A DNA stretch of 20,115 nucleotides from the NCBI GenBank assembly GCA_051745535.1, contig JBNJED010000015.1, positions 1 through 20,115 of the forward strand, read 5' to 3'. Every line of letters begins with the position of its first letter. Within the stretch, counting starts at the first letter, position 1. The notes beneath the pieces were generated by a model. It was not told the DNA's origin, did not search any database, and worked only from the letters and a program-made list of their open reading frames with translations. This DNA comes from Thiohalospira sp051745535. GTDB taxonomy: Bacteria; Pseudomonadota; Gammaproteobacteria; Thiohalospirales; Thiohalospiraceae. This document shows positions 1 through 7,310 of this stretch, piece after piece. The translations under genes and the position numbers were made by a program.

Positions 1-1433
1 GGCCGCATGCGGTGGCCGCCGTTGGCCAGCGTGGCGGTGGCCTCCGCCAGCTGCAGCGGGCTCGAAAGCATGTAGCCCTGGCCGATGCCGGTGATGAGGG
101 TCTCCCCGGGGAACCAGCGGACGTGGCGGTTCTCCTCCTTCCATTCGCGGGAGGGGACGATGCCGGCCCGCTCCCCCTCCAGGTCGATGCCGGTGGTTCG
201 ACCCAGGCCGAAGCGTTCCAGGAAGGGGGCGAGCTCATCGATCCCCAGGTGGTAGGAGAGGTCGTAGTAGTAGACGTCGCAGGATTCGGCGATGGACTTG
301 TGGAGGTCCGTCGGGCCGTGTCCCTCCCGTTTCCAGTCCCGGTAGGTCCGCTCGTCCTCGAATTCCGGCTCGTAATGGCCGTGACAGTCCACGGAGTCGT
401 CGTGGTCGACGGTGTCGGTCTCAAGCCCGGCGAGGCCCACCAAGGGCTTGATGGTGGAGCCCGGGGGATAGAGACCGCCGATGGCGCGGTTGAACAGGGG
501 CTGGGAGCGGGAGACGTTGAGCAGGTTCAGCGCCTCTCGCTCCATGCCGCTTGCGAAGCCGTTGGGGTTGTACCCGGGGGAGCTGACCAGGGCCAGGACG
601 TCGCCGGTCTCCGGCTCCAGCGCTACCAGGGCGCCGCTCTCCTCGCCGAAGGCCTCGTGGGCGGCGCGATGGAGCTCGGCGTCAATGGTGAGGTGCAGGT
701 CCCGGCCGGGCTTCGGGTCCTCCCGCTCCACGACCTGCAGGACGCGGCCCTGGGCGTTGGTTTCCACCCGTTCGAAGCCGGTCTCCCCTCGCAGTTGTCG
801 CTCGTAGGCGGACTCGATGCCCACCTTGCCCACGTGCGTCCGGCCCCGGTAGGTCCCCGCATCGGCGTTGCGGAGTTCTTCAGCGGATATCCGTCCCACG
901 TAGCCCACCACGTGGGCCGTGGTCTCCCCCAGGGGGTAGTGGCGGGACAGGCGCGCCTCGATGTCTACACCCGGGAAGCGGTGGCGGTCGATGGCGAATC
1001 GCGCCACCTCCTCGTCGGTCAGCCGCAGCCGCAGGGGGATGCTCTCGAAGGAACGGCTGCGCCGGACCTCCTCCAGGAAACGATCGCGCTGGGCGTCGCT
1101 GAAGGGGATGAGTTCGCGCAGCTCGGCGAGGGTCTCCTCCAGGTCCTCCACCCGCTCGGGGACCACCTCCAGGCTGTAAGTGGGGACATTCTCCGCCAGC
1201 AGGCGGCCGTCGCGGTCGTAGATGAGACCGCGGGTGGCCGGCAGCGGCTGGAGGTTCAGCCGGTTGGCCTGGGACTCGGTGGCCAGCCGTTCATGGTCGA
1301 GGATCTGCAGGTAGAAGAGCCGCCCGCCGAGGACCATCAGCAGCAGGGCGGCGATGACACCCGCCGTGATGATGCGCACGGTCGCAACCCGACTCTCCCG
1401 GACCTTGTCGCGCAGGGTGTGATTATCGGCCAT
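1..1433 (-). CDS. mrdA: Peptidoglycan D,D-transpeptidase PBP2, partial (C-terminus outside window)
   Basis: Class B penicillin-binding protein that cross-links peptidoglycan during side-wall elongation, working with RodA and MreBCD on the periplasmic face of the inner membrane. The ATG at 1433-1431 lies one base after the mreD stop, so the two are translated from one message. Visible parts are a short basic cytoplasmic start, one membrane anchor at about residues 18-40, the pedestal domain, and the transpeptidase domain with the SxxK motif (STIK, catalytic Ser326, Lys329) followed by the SxN-type motif SCD at Ser384. These positions are close to those I recall for E. coli PBP2. About 477 codons are in the window; roughly 150 residues, including the KTG motif, lie beyond base 1. 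rodA would be expected next, but cannot be seen. Identification is firm. Confidence 0.95.
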   Translation of the reverse strand, partial: MADNHTLRDKVRESRVATVRIITAGVIAALLLMVLGGRLFYLQILDHERLATESQANRLNLQPLPATRGLIYDRDGRLLAENVPTYSLEVVPERVEDLEETLAELRELIPFSDAQRDRFLEEVRRSRSFESIPLRLRLTDEEVARFAIDRHRFPGVDIEARLSRHYPLGETTAHVVGYVGRISAEELRNADAGTYRGRTHVGKVGIESAYERQLRGETGFERVETNAQGRVLQVVEREDPKPGRDLHLTIDAELHRAAHEAFGEESGALVALEPETGDVLALVSSPGYNPNGFASGMEREALNLLNVSRSQPLFNRAIGGLYPPGSTIKPLVGLAGLETDTVDHDDSVDCHGHYEPEFEDERTYRDWKREGHGPTDLHKSIAESCDVYYYDLSYHLGIDELAPFLERFGLGRTTGIDLEGERAGIVPSREWKEENRHVRWFPGETLITGIGQGYMLSSPLQLAEATATLANGGHRMR

Positions 1434-1434
1434 C

Positions 1435-1920
1435 TCAGGCGATACGGTAGCGCCGACGCAGCCGGCGCAGAAAGACGAATATCACGGGCCAGAGGACGGC
1501 GCTGGTGGCGGCCGGTGCCCAGAACCAGAGGGTGTCGGGGGCGTTGCCGGTGAAGCCCATGATCCACCGGGTCACCAGCAGGTGCAGGGCCACCAGGACC
1601 AGCAGGCTCACCGCCTGCTGCCACACCGGATAGATCCGCAGCCGCGGATGCAGCCGCAGGACCACGTAGGTGACCAGGGCAAAGGTCAGGGCGTGCTGAC
1701 CCAGCAGCGTCCCCACGGCGACGTCCTGGAAGAGCCCCAGGAGCCAGGCCACGCCCACGCCCACCCGATCCGGGGTGGCCATGGCCCAGTAGGTGAGCAC
1801 CAGCAGCGTCCACTCGGGACGCAGCAGGCGGCCCCAGTCCGGTATGGGGAGCAGGGTCAGGATCAGGGCCACCACGAAGGTGGCGAAGATGAGGCCAATC
1901 CCGCGCCGGCCGGTGCTCAT
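1435..1920 (-). CDS. mreD: Rod shape-determining protein MreD
   Basis: Small polytopic inner-membrane protein of the elongasome, 161 residues, the usual length for the family. It is very hydrophobic, with about five membrane-spanning stretches (approximate residues 8-24, 36-52, 56-75, 80-110 and 130-152) and an Arg-rich C-terminus on the cytoplasmic side. The start ATG overlaps the mreC stop by four bases (ATGA at 1920-1917), and its own stop is one base before mrdA, a tight mreC-mreD-mrdA translational unit. The sequence is poorly conserved in this family, so the call rests on hydropathy, length and position as much as on motifs. No oddities seen. Confidence 0.92.
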   Translation of the reverse strand: MSTGRRGIGLIFATFVVALILTLLPIPDWGRLLRPEWTLLVLTYWAMATPDRVGVGVAWLLGLFQDVAVGTLLGQHALTFALVTYVVLRLHPRLRIYPVWQQAVSLLVLVALHLLVTRWIMGFTGNAPDTLWFWAPAATSAVLWPVIFVFLRRLRRRYRIA

Positions 1921-2789
1921 GGCGCCTCCTCGGTCTCGGGGGTGTCCCCCTCCGCATCCGGTTCACGGCCGTCCTCCGACCAGACCAGCAGGACCTCCCG
2001 CACCCGGTGGATGCGGGCCAGTGGCTCCGCGTCCACGCGGGCGTAGGACTCGCCGGGGCGCGGCTCGATGTTCGTGATCCGCGCGACCGGATAGCCGGCG
2101 GGGAAGCGCCCCCCGAGGCCGGAGGTGACCAGCAGGTCGCCGGTCCGGATATCCGCGTTGTTGGGGATGTAGGGGATGTCCAGCCGCTCCGCGGAGCCGG
2201 TGCCGACGGCGATGGCGCGCCGGCCGGTACGATTGATCTGGACCGGAATGGCGTGGGCCGGGTCGGTGAGCAGCATGGCGGTACTGGAGACCGGTCCCAC
2301 GTGGGTGAGCTGGCCCATGACCCCGTCCCGGTCCAGCACGGGCTGGCCGCGGTAGAGCCCCTGCCGGCTGCCCTTGTGCAGGACCACCTGGCGGCTGAAG
2401 GGGTCGAGATCCACCGAGAGGATTTCGGCGATCTCCAGTCGCTCGTCCAGGGCGCGGCTGGATTCGAACAGGCGGCGCAGCCGCTCGTTCTCCGCCTCCA
2501 GGGCGGCCATGCGCTGGAGCTCCGCCTCCAGGAAGAGTCGCTCGTCCTTGAGCTCCTCCAGCTGCTGGCGGAGGTCGCGCTGGGAGGTCATGGCGCTGGA
2601 GACCGTGGACGTAAGGGAGGCCGGGATGTCCGCCGCCAGTTGCAGCGGGTAGATCACCGTGGAGAACGCGCCCCGGATGGTCTCCAGGTGGTTCTGCCGG
2701 TGGTCGACGGCCATCAGGGCCACCGAGAGGAGGGTGACCAGGATCAGCCGTGCCGTTACCGAGGGGCCGTGGACGAAGAGGGACTTTAT
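1917..2789 (-). CDS. mreC: Rod shape-determining protein MreC, start codon abnormal
   Basis: Bitopic periplasmic scaffold that links MreB/MreD to PBP2. The frame holds a short basic N-terminus, one membrane anchor (about residues 9-27 from base 2789), a coiled coil (about 65-95, rich in Glu, Leu and Arg), then the paired beta-barrel MreC core and an acidic Pro/Glu tail. The first conventional start in frame is GTG at 2723, but it falls inside the anchor and would remove most of it. Homology to the E. coli N-terminus (MKPIFSRGPS against IKSLFVHGPS here) points to codon 2789-2787, which reads ATA. No ATG, GTG or TTG lies in frame between 2723 and the upstream stop at 2834-2832. An ATG with a GGAGG sits at 2809-2807, one base out of frame. 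I have drawn the gene from the homologous position; a conventional annotation would be 1917-2723. Function is firm, the start is not. Confidence 0.85.
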   Translation of the reverse strand: MKSLFVHGPSVTARLILVTLLSVALMAVDHRQNHLETIRGAFSTVIYPLQLAADIPASLTSTVSSAMTSQRDLRQQLEELKDERLFLEAELQRMAALEAENERLRRLFESSRALDERLEIAEILSVDLDPFSRQVVLHKGSRQGLYRGQPVLDRDGVMGQLTHVGPVSSTAMLLTDPAHAIPVQINRTGRRAIAVGTGSAERLDIPYIPNNADIRTGDLLVTSGLGGRFPAGYPVARITNIEPRPGESYARVDAEPLARIHRVREVLLVWSEDGREPDAEGDTPETEEAP

Positions 2790-2806
2790 CGACGACCCCC
2801 CGAGGG

Positions 2807-2819
2807 CATCTGCCCTCCG
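2807..2819 (-). promoter_or_regulatory. Shine-Dalgarno and ATG out of frame with mreC
   Basis: On the minus strand GGAGG (within 2814-2818) stands four bases before an ATG at 2809-2807. Read as is, it encodes seven codons and stops at a TAA (2788-2786) that overlaps the ATA at which MreC homology begins. The fourth and fifth codons, with the base before them, read G GGG GGT, a -1 slippery heptamer (X XXY YYZ). A -1 slip, or one additional G, would join this ATG directly to the mreC frame. It is either the true start of mreC hidden by an indel or slippage site, or a coupling mini-ORF. Confidence 0.5.
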
Positions 2820-2865
2820 CCGAATCGGTCCTCAACAGAGGCCCCCTGTGGGCACGGCGCCGTCA

Positions 2866-3912
2866 TCATTCCAGGCTGAACAGCTCGCCGTCGTACTCGT
2901 CCATCATCTCCAGGGCGCGACCGCCGCCGCGGGCGACGCAGGTCAGCGGCTCGTCGGCCACCAGGACCGGCAGGCCGGTCTCCTCCATGAGGAGCCGGTC
3001 CAGGTCGCGCAGCAGGGCGCCGCCGCCGGTGAGGACCATGCCGCGCTCGGCGATGTCGGCACCCAGCTCCGGCGGGGTCTGCTCCAGGGCGGTCTTCACC
3101 GCCTCGACGATGCCGGAGAGCGGCTCCTGGAGCGCCTCGAGGATCTCGTTGGAGTTCAGGGTGATGGAGCGCGGCACGCCCTCGGCCAGGTTGCGGCCGC
3201 GCACCTCGATCTCGCGGACCTCGCTACCGGGATAGGCGGAGCCGATCTCCTGCTTGATGGTCTCGGCGGTAGAGTCGCCGATGAGGGAGCCATACTTGCG
3301 CCGGACGTAGTTGATGATCGCCTCGTCGAAGCGGTCACCGCCCACGCGGACCGAGGAGGAGTAGACGATACCGTTGAGGGAGAGGACGGCGATCTCGCTG
3401 GTGCCGCCGCCGATGTCCAGGACCATGGAGCCCTGGGCCTCGGTGATGGGCATGCCGGCGCCGATGGCCGCGGCCATGGGCTCCTCGATGAGGTAGACCT
3501 CGCGCGCCCCCGCGCCGGCCGCCGACTCGCGGATGGCCCGGCGCTCCACCTGGGTGGCGCCGCAGGGGACGCAGATGAGCACCCGCGGGCTGGGCTTGAA
3601 GAACCGCGCCTCGTGGACCTTGCGGATGAAGTGCTGGAGCATCTTCTCGGTGACGGTGAAGTCGGCGATGACGCCGTCCTTCATGGGCCGGATGGCGACG
3701 ATGTTGCCCGGCGTCCGGCCGAGCATGCGCTTGGCGTCGAGGCCCACCGCCGCGATGGCCTTGGGCCCCCCCGGTCCGCGGTCCTGGCGGATGGCGACCA
3801 CCGAGGGTTCGTCCAGGACCATGCCCTTGCCCCGCACATAGATGAGGGTATTGGCGGTGCCCAGATCGATGGAGATGTCGTTGGAGAAGAGTCCCCGGAA
3901 ACGTCCTAGCAT
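2866..3912 (-). CDS. mreB: Rod shape-determining protein MreB (actin homologue)
   Basis: Actin-fold ATPase that polymerises under the inner membrane and steers side-wall synthesis through MreC, MreD, RodA and PBP2. The 348-residue product has the phosphate-1 loop DLGTANT (from Asp16), the phosphate-2 motif DIGGGT, the adenosine motif GGGALL near residue 290, and an amphipathic membrane-binding N-terminus (MLGRFRGLFSN), all as in E. coli. The start at 3912 is chosen because the homologous protein begins here; the frame stays open upstream to an ATG at 4032, but those 40 extra residues have no counterpart and cross the likely promoter. It is first in a mreB-mreC-mreD-mrdA operon, with a 76-base gap before the homologous start of mreC. 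Confidence 0.97.
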   Translation of the reverse strand: MLGRFRGLFSNDISIDLGTANTLIYVRGKGMVLDEPSVVAIRQDRGPGGPKAIAAVGLDAKRMLGRTPGNIVAIRPMKDGVIADFTVTEKMLQHFIRKVHEARFFKPSPRVLICVPCGATQVERRAIRESAAGAGAREVYLIEEPMAAAIGAGMPITEAQGSMVLDIGGGTSEIAVLSLNGIVYSSSVRVGGDRFDEAIINYVRRKYGSLIGDSTAETIKQEIGSAYPGSEVREIEVRGRNLAEGVPRSITLNSNEILEALQEPLSGIVEAVKTALEQTPPELGADIAERGMVLTGGGALLRDLDRLLMEETGLPVLVADEPLTCVARGGGRALEMMDEYDGELFSLE

Positions 3913-3979
3913 GGAAGCGTGCTCTCTCGCGGCGTGCGCAGTGTCCGGACTGAAGGGATCCGGCTCGAATAAGCCGATG

Positions 3980-4008
3980 ACTCTATCAACGGGGGGGGAT
4001 TGGGGCAA
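3980..4008 (-). promoter_or_regulatory. Probable sigma70 promoter of the mreB operon
   Basis: On the minus strand TTGCCC (4008-4003) and TAGAGT (3985-3980) are separated by exactly 17 bases; each hexamer matches consensus at four of six positions. Transcription would begin near 3973, leaving a leader of about 60 bases before mreB. The spacer contains a run of eight C (eight G on the plus strand, 3991-3998). Prediction by eye only. Confidence 0.5.
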
Positions 4009-4028
4009 GCACGGGGGTGTGATAGATT
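4000..4028 (+). promoter_or_regulatory. Possible sigma70 promoter of gatCAB
   Basis: TTGGGG (4000-4005) and TAGATT (4023-4028) are 17 bases apart and point toward gatC, giving a leader of about 48 bases. The -10 is reasonable (four of six), the -35 is weak (three of six). Its -35 overlaps the -35 of the divergent mreB promoter, so the two could compete for polymerase. Confidence 0.35.
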
Positions 4029-4082
4029 TCACGCCCTGTTTACGTCCCCTGTGAATCCGCGCATTCCGGAGATCTCCCGACC

Positions 4083-4370
4083 ATGGCCCTCGACCGATCC
4101 GACGTCGAAAAGGTCGCCCATCTGGCCCGTCTGGCCCTGGATGAGGCGGCCGTCCCCGACTATGCCCGCAACCTCTCCGAGATCCTGGAGTTCGTCGAGC
4201 GCATGAACGCCGTGGATACCGAGGGCGTGGAGCCGCTGGCCCACCCCCTGGAGGCCACCCAGCGGCTGCGCGCCGACGAGGTCACCGAGACCGTCGACCG
4301 GACGCGCTTCCAGGCGCTGGCCCCGGCGGTGGAGGACGGCCTCTATCTCGTCCCCCGGGTAGTGGAGTAG
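4083..4370 (+). CDS. gatC: Asp-tRNA(Asn)/Glu-tRNA(Gln) amidotransferase subunit C
   Basis: Small subunit that wraps around the GatA-GatB interface and stabilises the amidotransferase. The 95-residue length is standard. The N-terminal helical part with VAHLARLAL (residues 11-19) and the second helix up to MNAVDTEGVEPLAHP (about residues 41-55) are the recognisable family signature. It opens the gatC-gatA-gatB operon: its stop is three bases from the gatA start. A GGAG (4070-4073) lies rather far before the ATG. The gene is divergent from mreB, and its promoter probably lies in the shared 170-bp spacer. Confidence 0.95.
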   Translation: MALDRSDVEKVAHLARLALDEAAVPDYARNLSEILEFVERMNAVDTEGVEPLAHPLEATQRLRADEVTETVDRTRFQALAPAVEDGLYLVPRVVE

Positions 4371-4373
4371 ACC

Positions 4374-5843
4374 ATGGCCGATGAACCGATGACCCTGCGC
4401 GCCATGCGCGACGCCGTGGCCGCCGGCGACTGCTCCGGGGAGGAGCTGGTCACCGAGGCGCTGGAGCGGATCGACGCGGACACGCACAACACCTTCATTA
4501 CCGTGGATGCCGAGGGCGCCCGCGCCGCGGCCCGGAACGCCGACGCCGAGCGCGCCGCCGGCCGGGCCGGGCCGCTGGCCGGGCTGCCCATGGCCCACAA
4601 GGACATCTTCTGCACCGACGGGCTGAAGACCTCCTGCGGCTCGCGCATGCTCGACTCCTTCGTGGCGCCCTATGACGCCACGGTGGTGGAGCGGATGGCC
4701 GGGGCCGGCCTGGTGAATCTGGGCAAGACCAACATGGACGAGTTCGCCATGGGGTCGTCCAACGAGACCAGCTACTACGGCCCGGTGCGCAATCCCTGGG
4801 ACCCGCAGGCGGTGCCCGGCGGCTCCTCCGGCGGCTCCGCGGCGGCGGTGGCCGCCGGCCTGGTGCCCGGGACTACCGGGACCGATACCGGCGGCTCCAT
4901 CCGCCAGCCGGCGGCGCTGTGCGGCGTCACCGGCCTCAAGCCGACCTACGGCCGGGTCTCCCGCTGGGGGATGATCGCCTTCGCCTCCAGCCTGGACCAG
5001 GCCGGGCCCCTGGCGCGCACCGCCGAGGACTGCGCCCTGATGCTGGGGGCCATGGCCGGCTTCGACGAGCGCGACTCCACCAGCCTCCAGGAGCCGGTGC
5101 CCGACTATACCGAGGGCCTGGGGCGCGACCTCAAGGGCGTGCGCATCGGCCTGCCGAAGGAGTACTTCGGTAGCGGCCTGGATGCCGGGACCGCCCGGGC
5201 CCTGGAGGCGGCCATCGAGGAATTCCGCGGCCTGGGCGCCGAGATCCGCGAGGTCTCCCTGCCCCACGCCGAGCTGGCGGTGCCCACCTACTACGTCATC
5301 GCCCCGGCGGAGTGCTCCTCCAACCTCTCGCGCTTCGACGGCGTGCGCTACGGCCACCGCTGCAGCGACCCCGAGGACCTGGAGGACCTCTACAAGCGCT
5401 CCCGGGGCGAGGGCTTCGGCGACGAGGTCAAGCGGCGCGTGATGGTGGGGACCTACGCCCTCTCCGCCGGCTACTTCGACGCCTACTACCTCAAGGCGCA
5501 GCGCATGCGCCGACTCATCAAGAACGACTTCATGGCCGCCTTCGAGGAGGTGGACCTGCTGCTCGGGCCCACCGCCCCCGGGCCGGCCTTCAACATCGGC
5601 GAGAAGACCGACCCCGTCTCCATGTACCTCTCGGACATCTACACCATCGCCGCCAACCTCGCCGGCCTGCCGGCGATGTCGGTGCCCGCCGGGCTGGTGG
5701 ACGGCCGGCCGGTGGGGTTGCAGCTCATCGGCAACTACTTCGACGAGCCGGGCCTGCTCAACGCCGCCCACCGCTATCAGCAGGTCACCGACTGGCACCA
5801 GCGCGTGGCGCCTGGTGCGACGGCCAACGGCGGGGAGGCATGA
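4374..5843 (+). CDS. gatA: Asp-tRNA(Asn)/Glu-tRNA(Gln) amidotransferase subunit A
   Basis: Glutaminase/amidase subunit that releases ammonia from glutamine and passes it through a channel to GatB. The 489-residue protein has the amidase-signature fold with its Ser-cisSer-Lys triad: Lys76 in AHKD, Ser151 in the GGSSGGSAAA glycine-serine loop, and Ser175 in DTGGSIRQPA. The spacing equals that of the S. aureus enzyme (Lys79, Ser154, Ser178), shifted by three. The C-terminal part carries the glutamine-binding region near GVRYGHR and the typical ending around LPAMSVPAGL. It follows gatC by three bases, and its stop codon overlaps the upstream of two possible gatB starts. Nothing unusual. Confidence 0.97.
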   Translation: MADEPMTLRAMRDAVAAGDCSGEELVTEALERIDADTHNTFITVDAEGARAAARNADAERAAGRAGPLAGLPMAHKDIFCTDGLKTSCGSRMLDSFVAPYDATVVERMAGAGLVNLGKTNMDEFAMGSSNETSYYGPVRNPWDPQAVPGGSSGGSAAAVAAGLVPGTTGTDTGGSIRQPAALCGVTGLKPTYGRVSRWGMIAFASSLDQAGPLARTAEDCALMLGAMAGFDERDSTSLQEPVPDYTEGLGRDLKGVRIGLPKEYFGSGLDAGTARALEAAIEEFRGLGAEIREVSLPHAELAVPTYYVIAPAECSSNLSRFDGVRYGHRCSDPEDLEDLYKRSRGEGFGDEVKRRVMVGTYALSAGYFDAYYLKAQRMRRLIKNDFMAAFEEVDLLLGPTAPGPAFNIGEKTDPVSMYLSDIYTIAANLAGLPAMSVPAGLVDGRPVGLQLIGNYFDEPGLLNAAHRYQQVTDWHQRVAPGATANGGEA

Positions 5844-5845
5844 GC

Positions 5846-7282
5846 ATGGAGTGGGAGACCATCATCGGGCTGGAGATCCACACCCAGCTCGCCACGCAGA
5901 CCAAGATCTTCTCCGGCGCCTCCACCGCCTACGGCGCCGAGCCCAACACCCAGGCCTGCGCCATCGACCTGGCCATGCCCGGGGTGCTGCCGGTGCTCAA
6001 CCACGAGGCGGTGCGCATGGCCGCCAAGCTGGGCCTGGCCATCGGCGCCGAGATCGCGCCCACCTCCGTCTTTGCGCGGAAGAACTACTTCTACGCCGAC
6101 CTTCCCAAGGGCTACCAGATCAGCCAGTACGAGCTGCCGGTGGTCCGCCACGGGGAGATGGCCATCGAGCCGGAGGATGGCGAGCCCAGGACCATCGGCA
6201 TTACCCGGGCCCACCTGGAGGAGGATGCCGGGAAGTCCCTGCACGAGGACTTCCACGGCATGACCGGCATCGACCTCAACCGGGCCGGGACGCCGCTGCT
6301 CGAGATCGTCTCCGAGCCGGACATGCGCACGGCCAAGGAGGCCTCCGCCTACGCCCGCAAGCTCCACGCCCTGGTCCAGTACCTGGAGATCTGCGACGGC
6401 AACATGCAGGAGGGCTCCTTCCGCATGGACGCCAACGTCTCCGTGCGGCCGGTGGGCGAGCACCGCTTCGGCACCCGCACCGAGATCAAGAACGTCAACT
6501 CCTTCCGCTTCCTGGAGCGGGCCATCGACTTCGAGGTGGAGCGCCAGATCGACGTCCTCGAGGGCGGCGGCCGGGTGGTCCAGGAGACCCGTCTCTACGA
6601 CGCGGCCAGGGACGAGACCCGCTCCATGCGCAGCAAGGAAGAGGCCACCGACTACCGGTACTTCCCCGACCCCGACCTGCTGCCGCTGGCCATCGACCAG
6701 GCCTTCGTGGACCGGGCCCGGGCCGATCTGCCGGAGCTGCCCGACGCCAAGCGCGACCGCTTCATGGCCGACTACGGCCTCTCCCGCTACGACGCCACGG
6801 TGCTCACCGACACCCGGGCGCTGGCGGACTACTACGAGGCGGTGGTTGCCAGCGTGGGTGAGGACCCCAAGCTCTGCGCCAACTGGGTCACGGGCGAGCT
6901 GGCCGCGGCCATGAACCGGGACGACCTGGACATCACCGAAAGCCCCGTCTCCGCCGAGGGGCTGGCCGGGCTCCTGCGCCGGATCCAGGACGAGACCATC
7001 TCCGGCAAGATCGCCAAGGAGGTCTTCGAGGCCATGTGGGCCGGCGAGGGGGATGCCGACACCGTCATCGAGGCCCGCGGGCTCAAGCAGATCACCGACA
7101 CCTCCGCCATCGACGCCGTCATCGACGAGGTCATGGCGGCCAATCCGGAGCAGGTGGAGGCCTACCGCGGCGGCAAGGACAAGCTCATGGGCTTCTTCGT
7201 CGGCCAGGTGATGAAGGCCTCCGGCGGCAAGGCGAATCCCCAGCAGGTCAACGACCGGCTCAAGGAGAAGCTCAACGGCTGA
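5846..7282 (+). CDS. gatB: Asp-tRNA(Asn)/Glu-tRNA(Gln) amidotransferase subunit B
   Basis: Subunit that phosphorylates mischarged Asp-tRNA(Asn) or Glu-tRNA(Gln) and amidates it. The 478-residue protein starts with the signature WETIIGLEIHTQL, has the catalytic-cradle motifs (RKNYFYADLPKGYQISQ, GTPLLEIVSEPD, MRSKEEATDYRYFPDPDL in order), and ends with the helical and YqeY-like tail that binds the tRNA elbow. I prefer ATG 5846 over ATG 5840, because GGAGG at 5834-5838 is seven bases from the former and only one from the latter. The CxxC pair that binds zinc in some GatB proteins is reduced to a single Cys in NTQACAIDLAMPG, so that site is absent. The stop is the start of an inverted repeat. Confidence 0.96.
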   Translation: MEWETIIGLEIHTQLATQTKIFSGASTAYGAEPNTQACAIDLAMPGVLPVLNHEAVRMAAKLGLAIGAEIAPTSVFARKNYFYADLPKGYQISQYELPVVRHGEMAIEPEDGEPRTIGITRAHLEEDAGKSLHEDFHGMTGIDLNRAGTPLLEIVSEPDMRTAKEASAYARKLHALVQYLEICDGNMQEGSFRMDANVSVRPVGEHRFGTRTEIKNVNSFRFLERAIDFEVERQIDVLEGGGRVVQETRLYDAARDETRSMRSKEEATDYRYFPDPDLLPLAIDQAFVDRARADLPELPDAKRDRFMADYGLSRYDATVLTDTRALADYYEAVVASVGEDPKLCANWVTGELAAAMNRDDLDITESPVSAEGLAGLLRRIQDETISGKIAKEVFEAMWAGEGDADTVIEARGLKQITDTSAIDAVIDEVMAANPEQVEAYRGGKDKLMGFFVGQVMKASGGKANPQQVNDRLKEKLNG

Positions 7283-7298
7283 GTCGCGGACGCGACTC
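7281..7298 (+). other. Inverted repeat at the gatB stop codon
   Basis: GAGTCGCG and CGCGACTC are perfect complements separated by two bases, giving a stem of seven pairs with a four-base loop. It begins at the second base of the gatB TGA and ends 12 bases before the hslO start. No T-run follows, so it is not a classical terminator; it could stop RNA decay from the 3' side or modulate hslO translation. Confidence 0.4.
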
Positions 7299-7310
7299 CG
7301 GTAAGAGGTC

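Noticed and set aside
12..1553. 513-codon plus-strand frame opposite mrdA and mreD
   Set aside because: The other strand encodes PBP2 with its active-site motifs; the plus frame shows none.
3913..4032. 40-residue N-terminal extension of MreB
   Set aside because: MreB begins at MLGRFRG in homologues; the extension crosses the predicted promoter.
5840..5845. Upstream ATG for gatB overlapping the gatA stop
   Set aside because: The GGAGG is one base from it; the second ATG has a seven-base spacing and matches the usual N-terminus.
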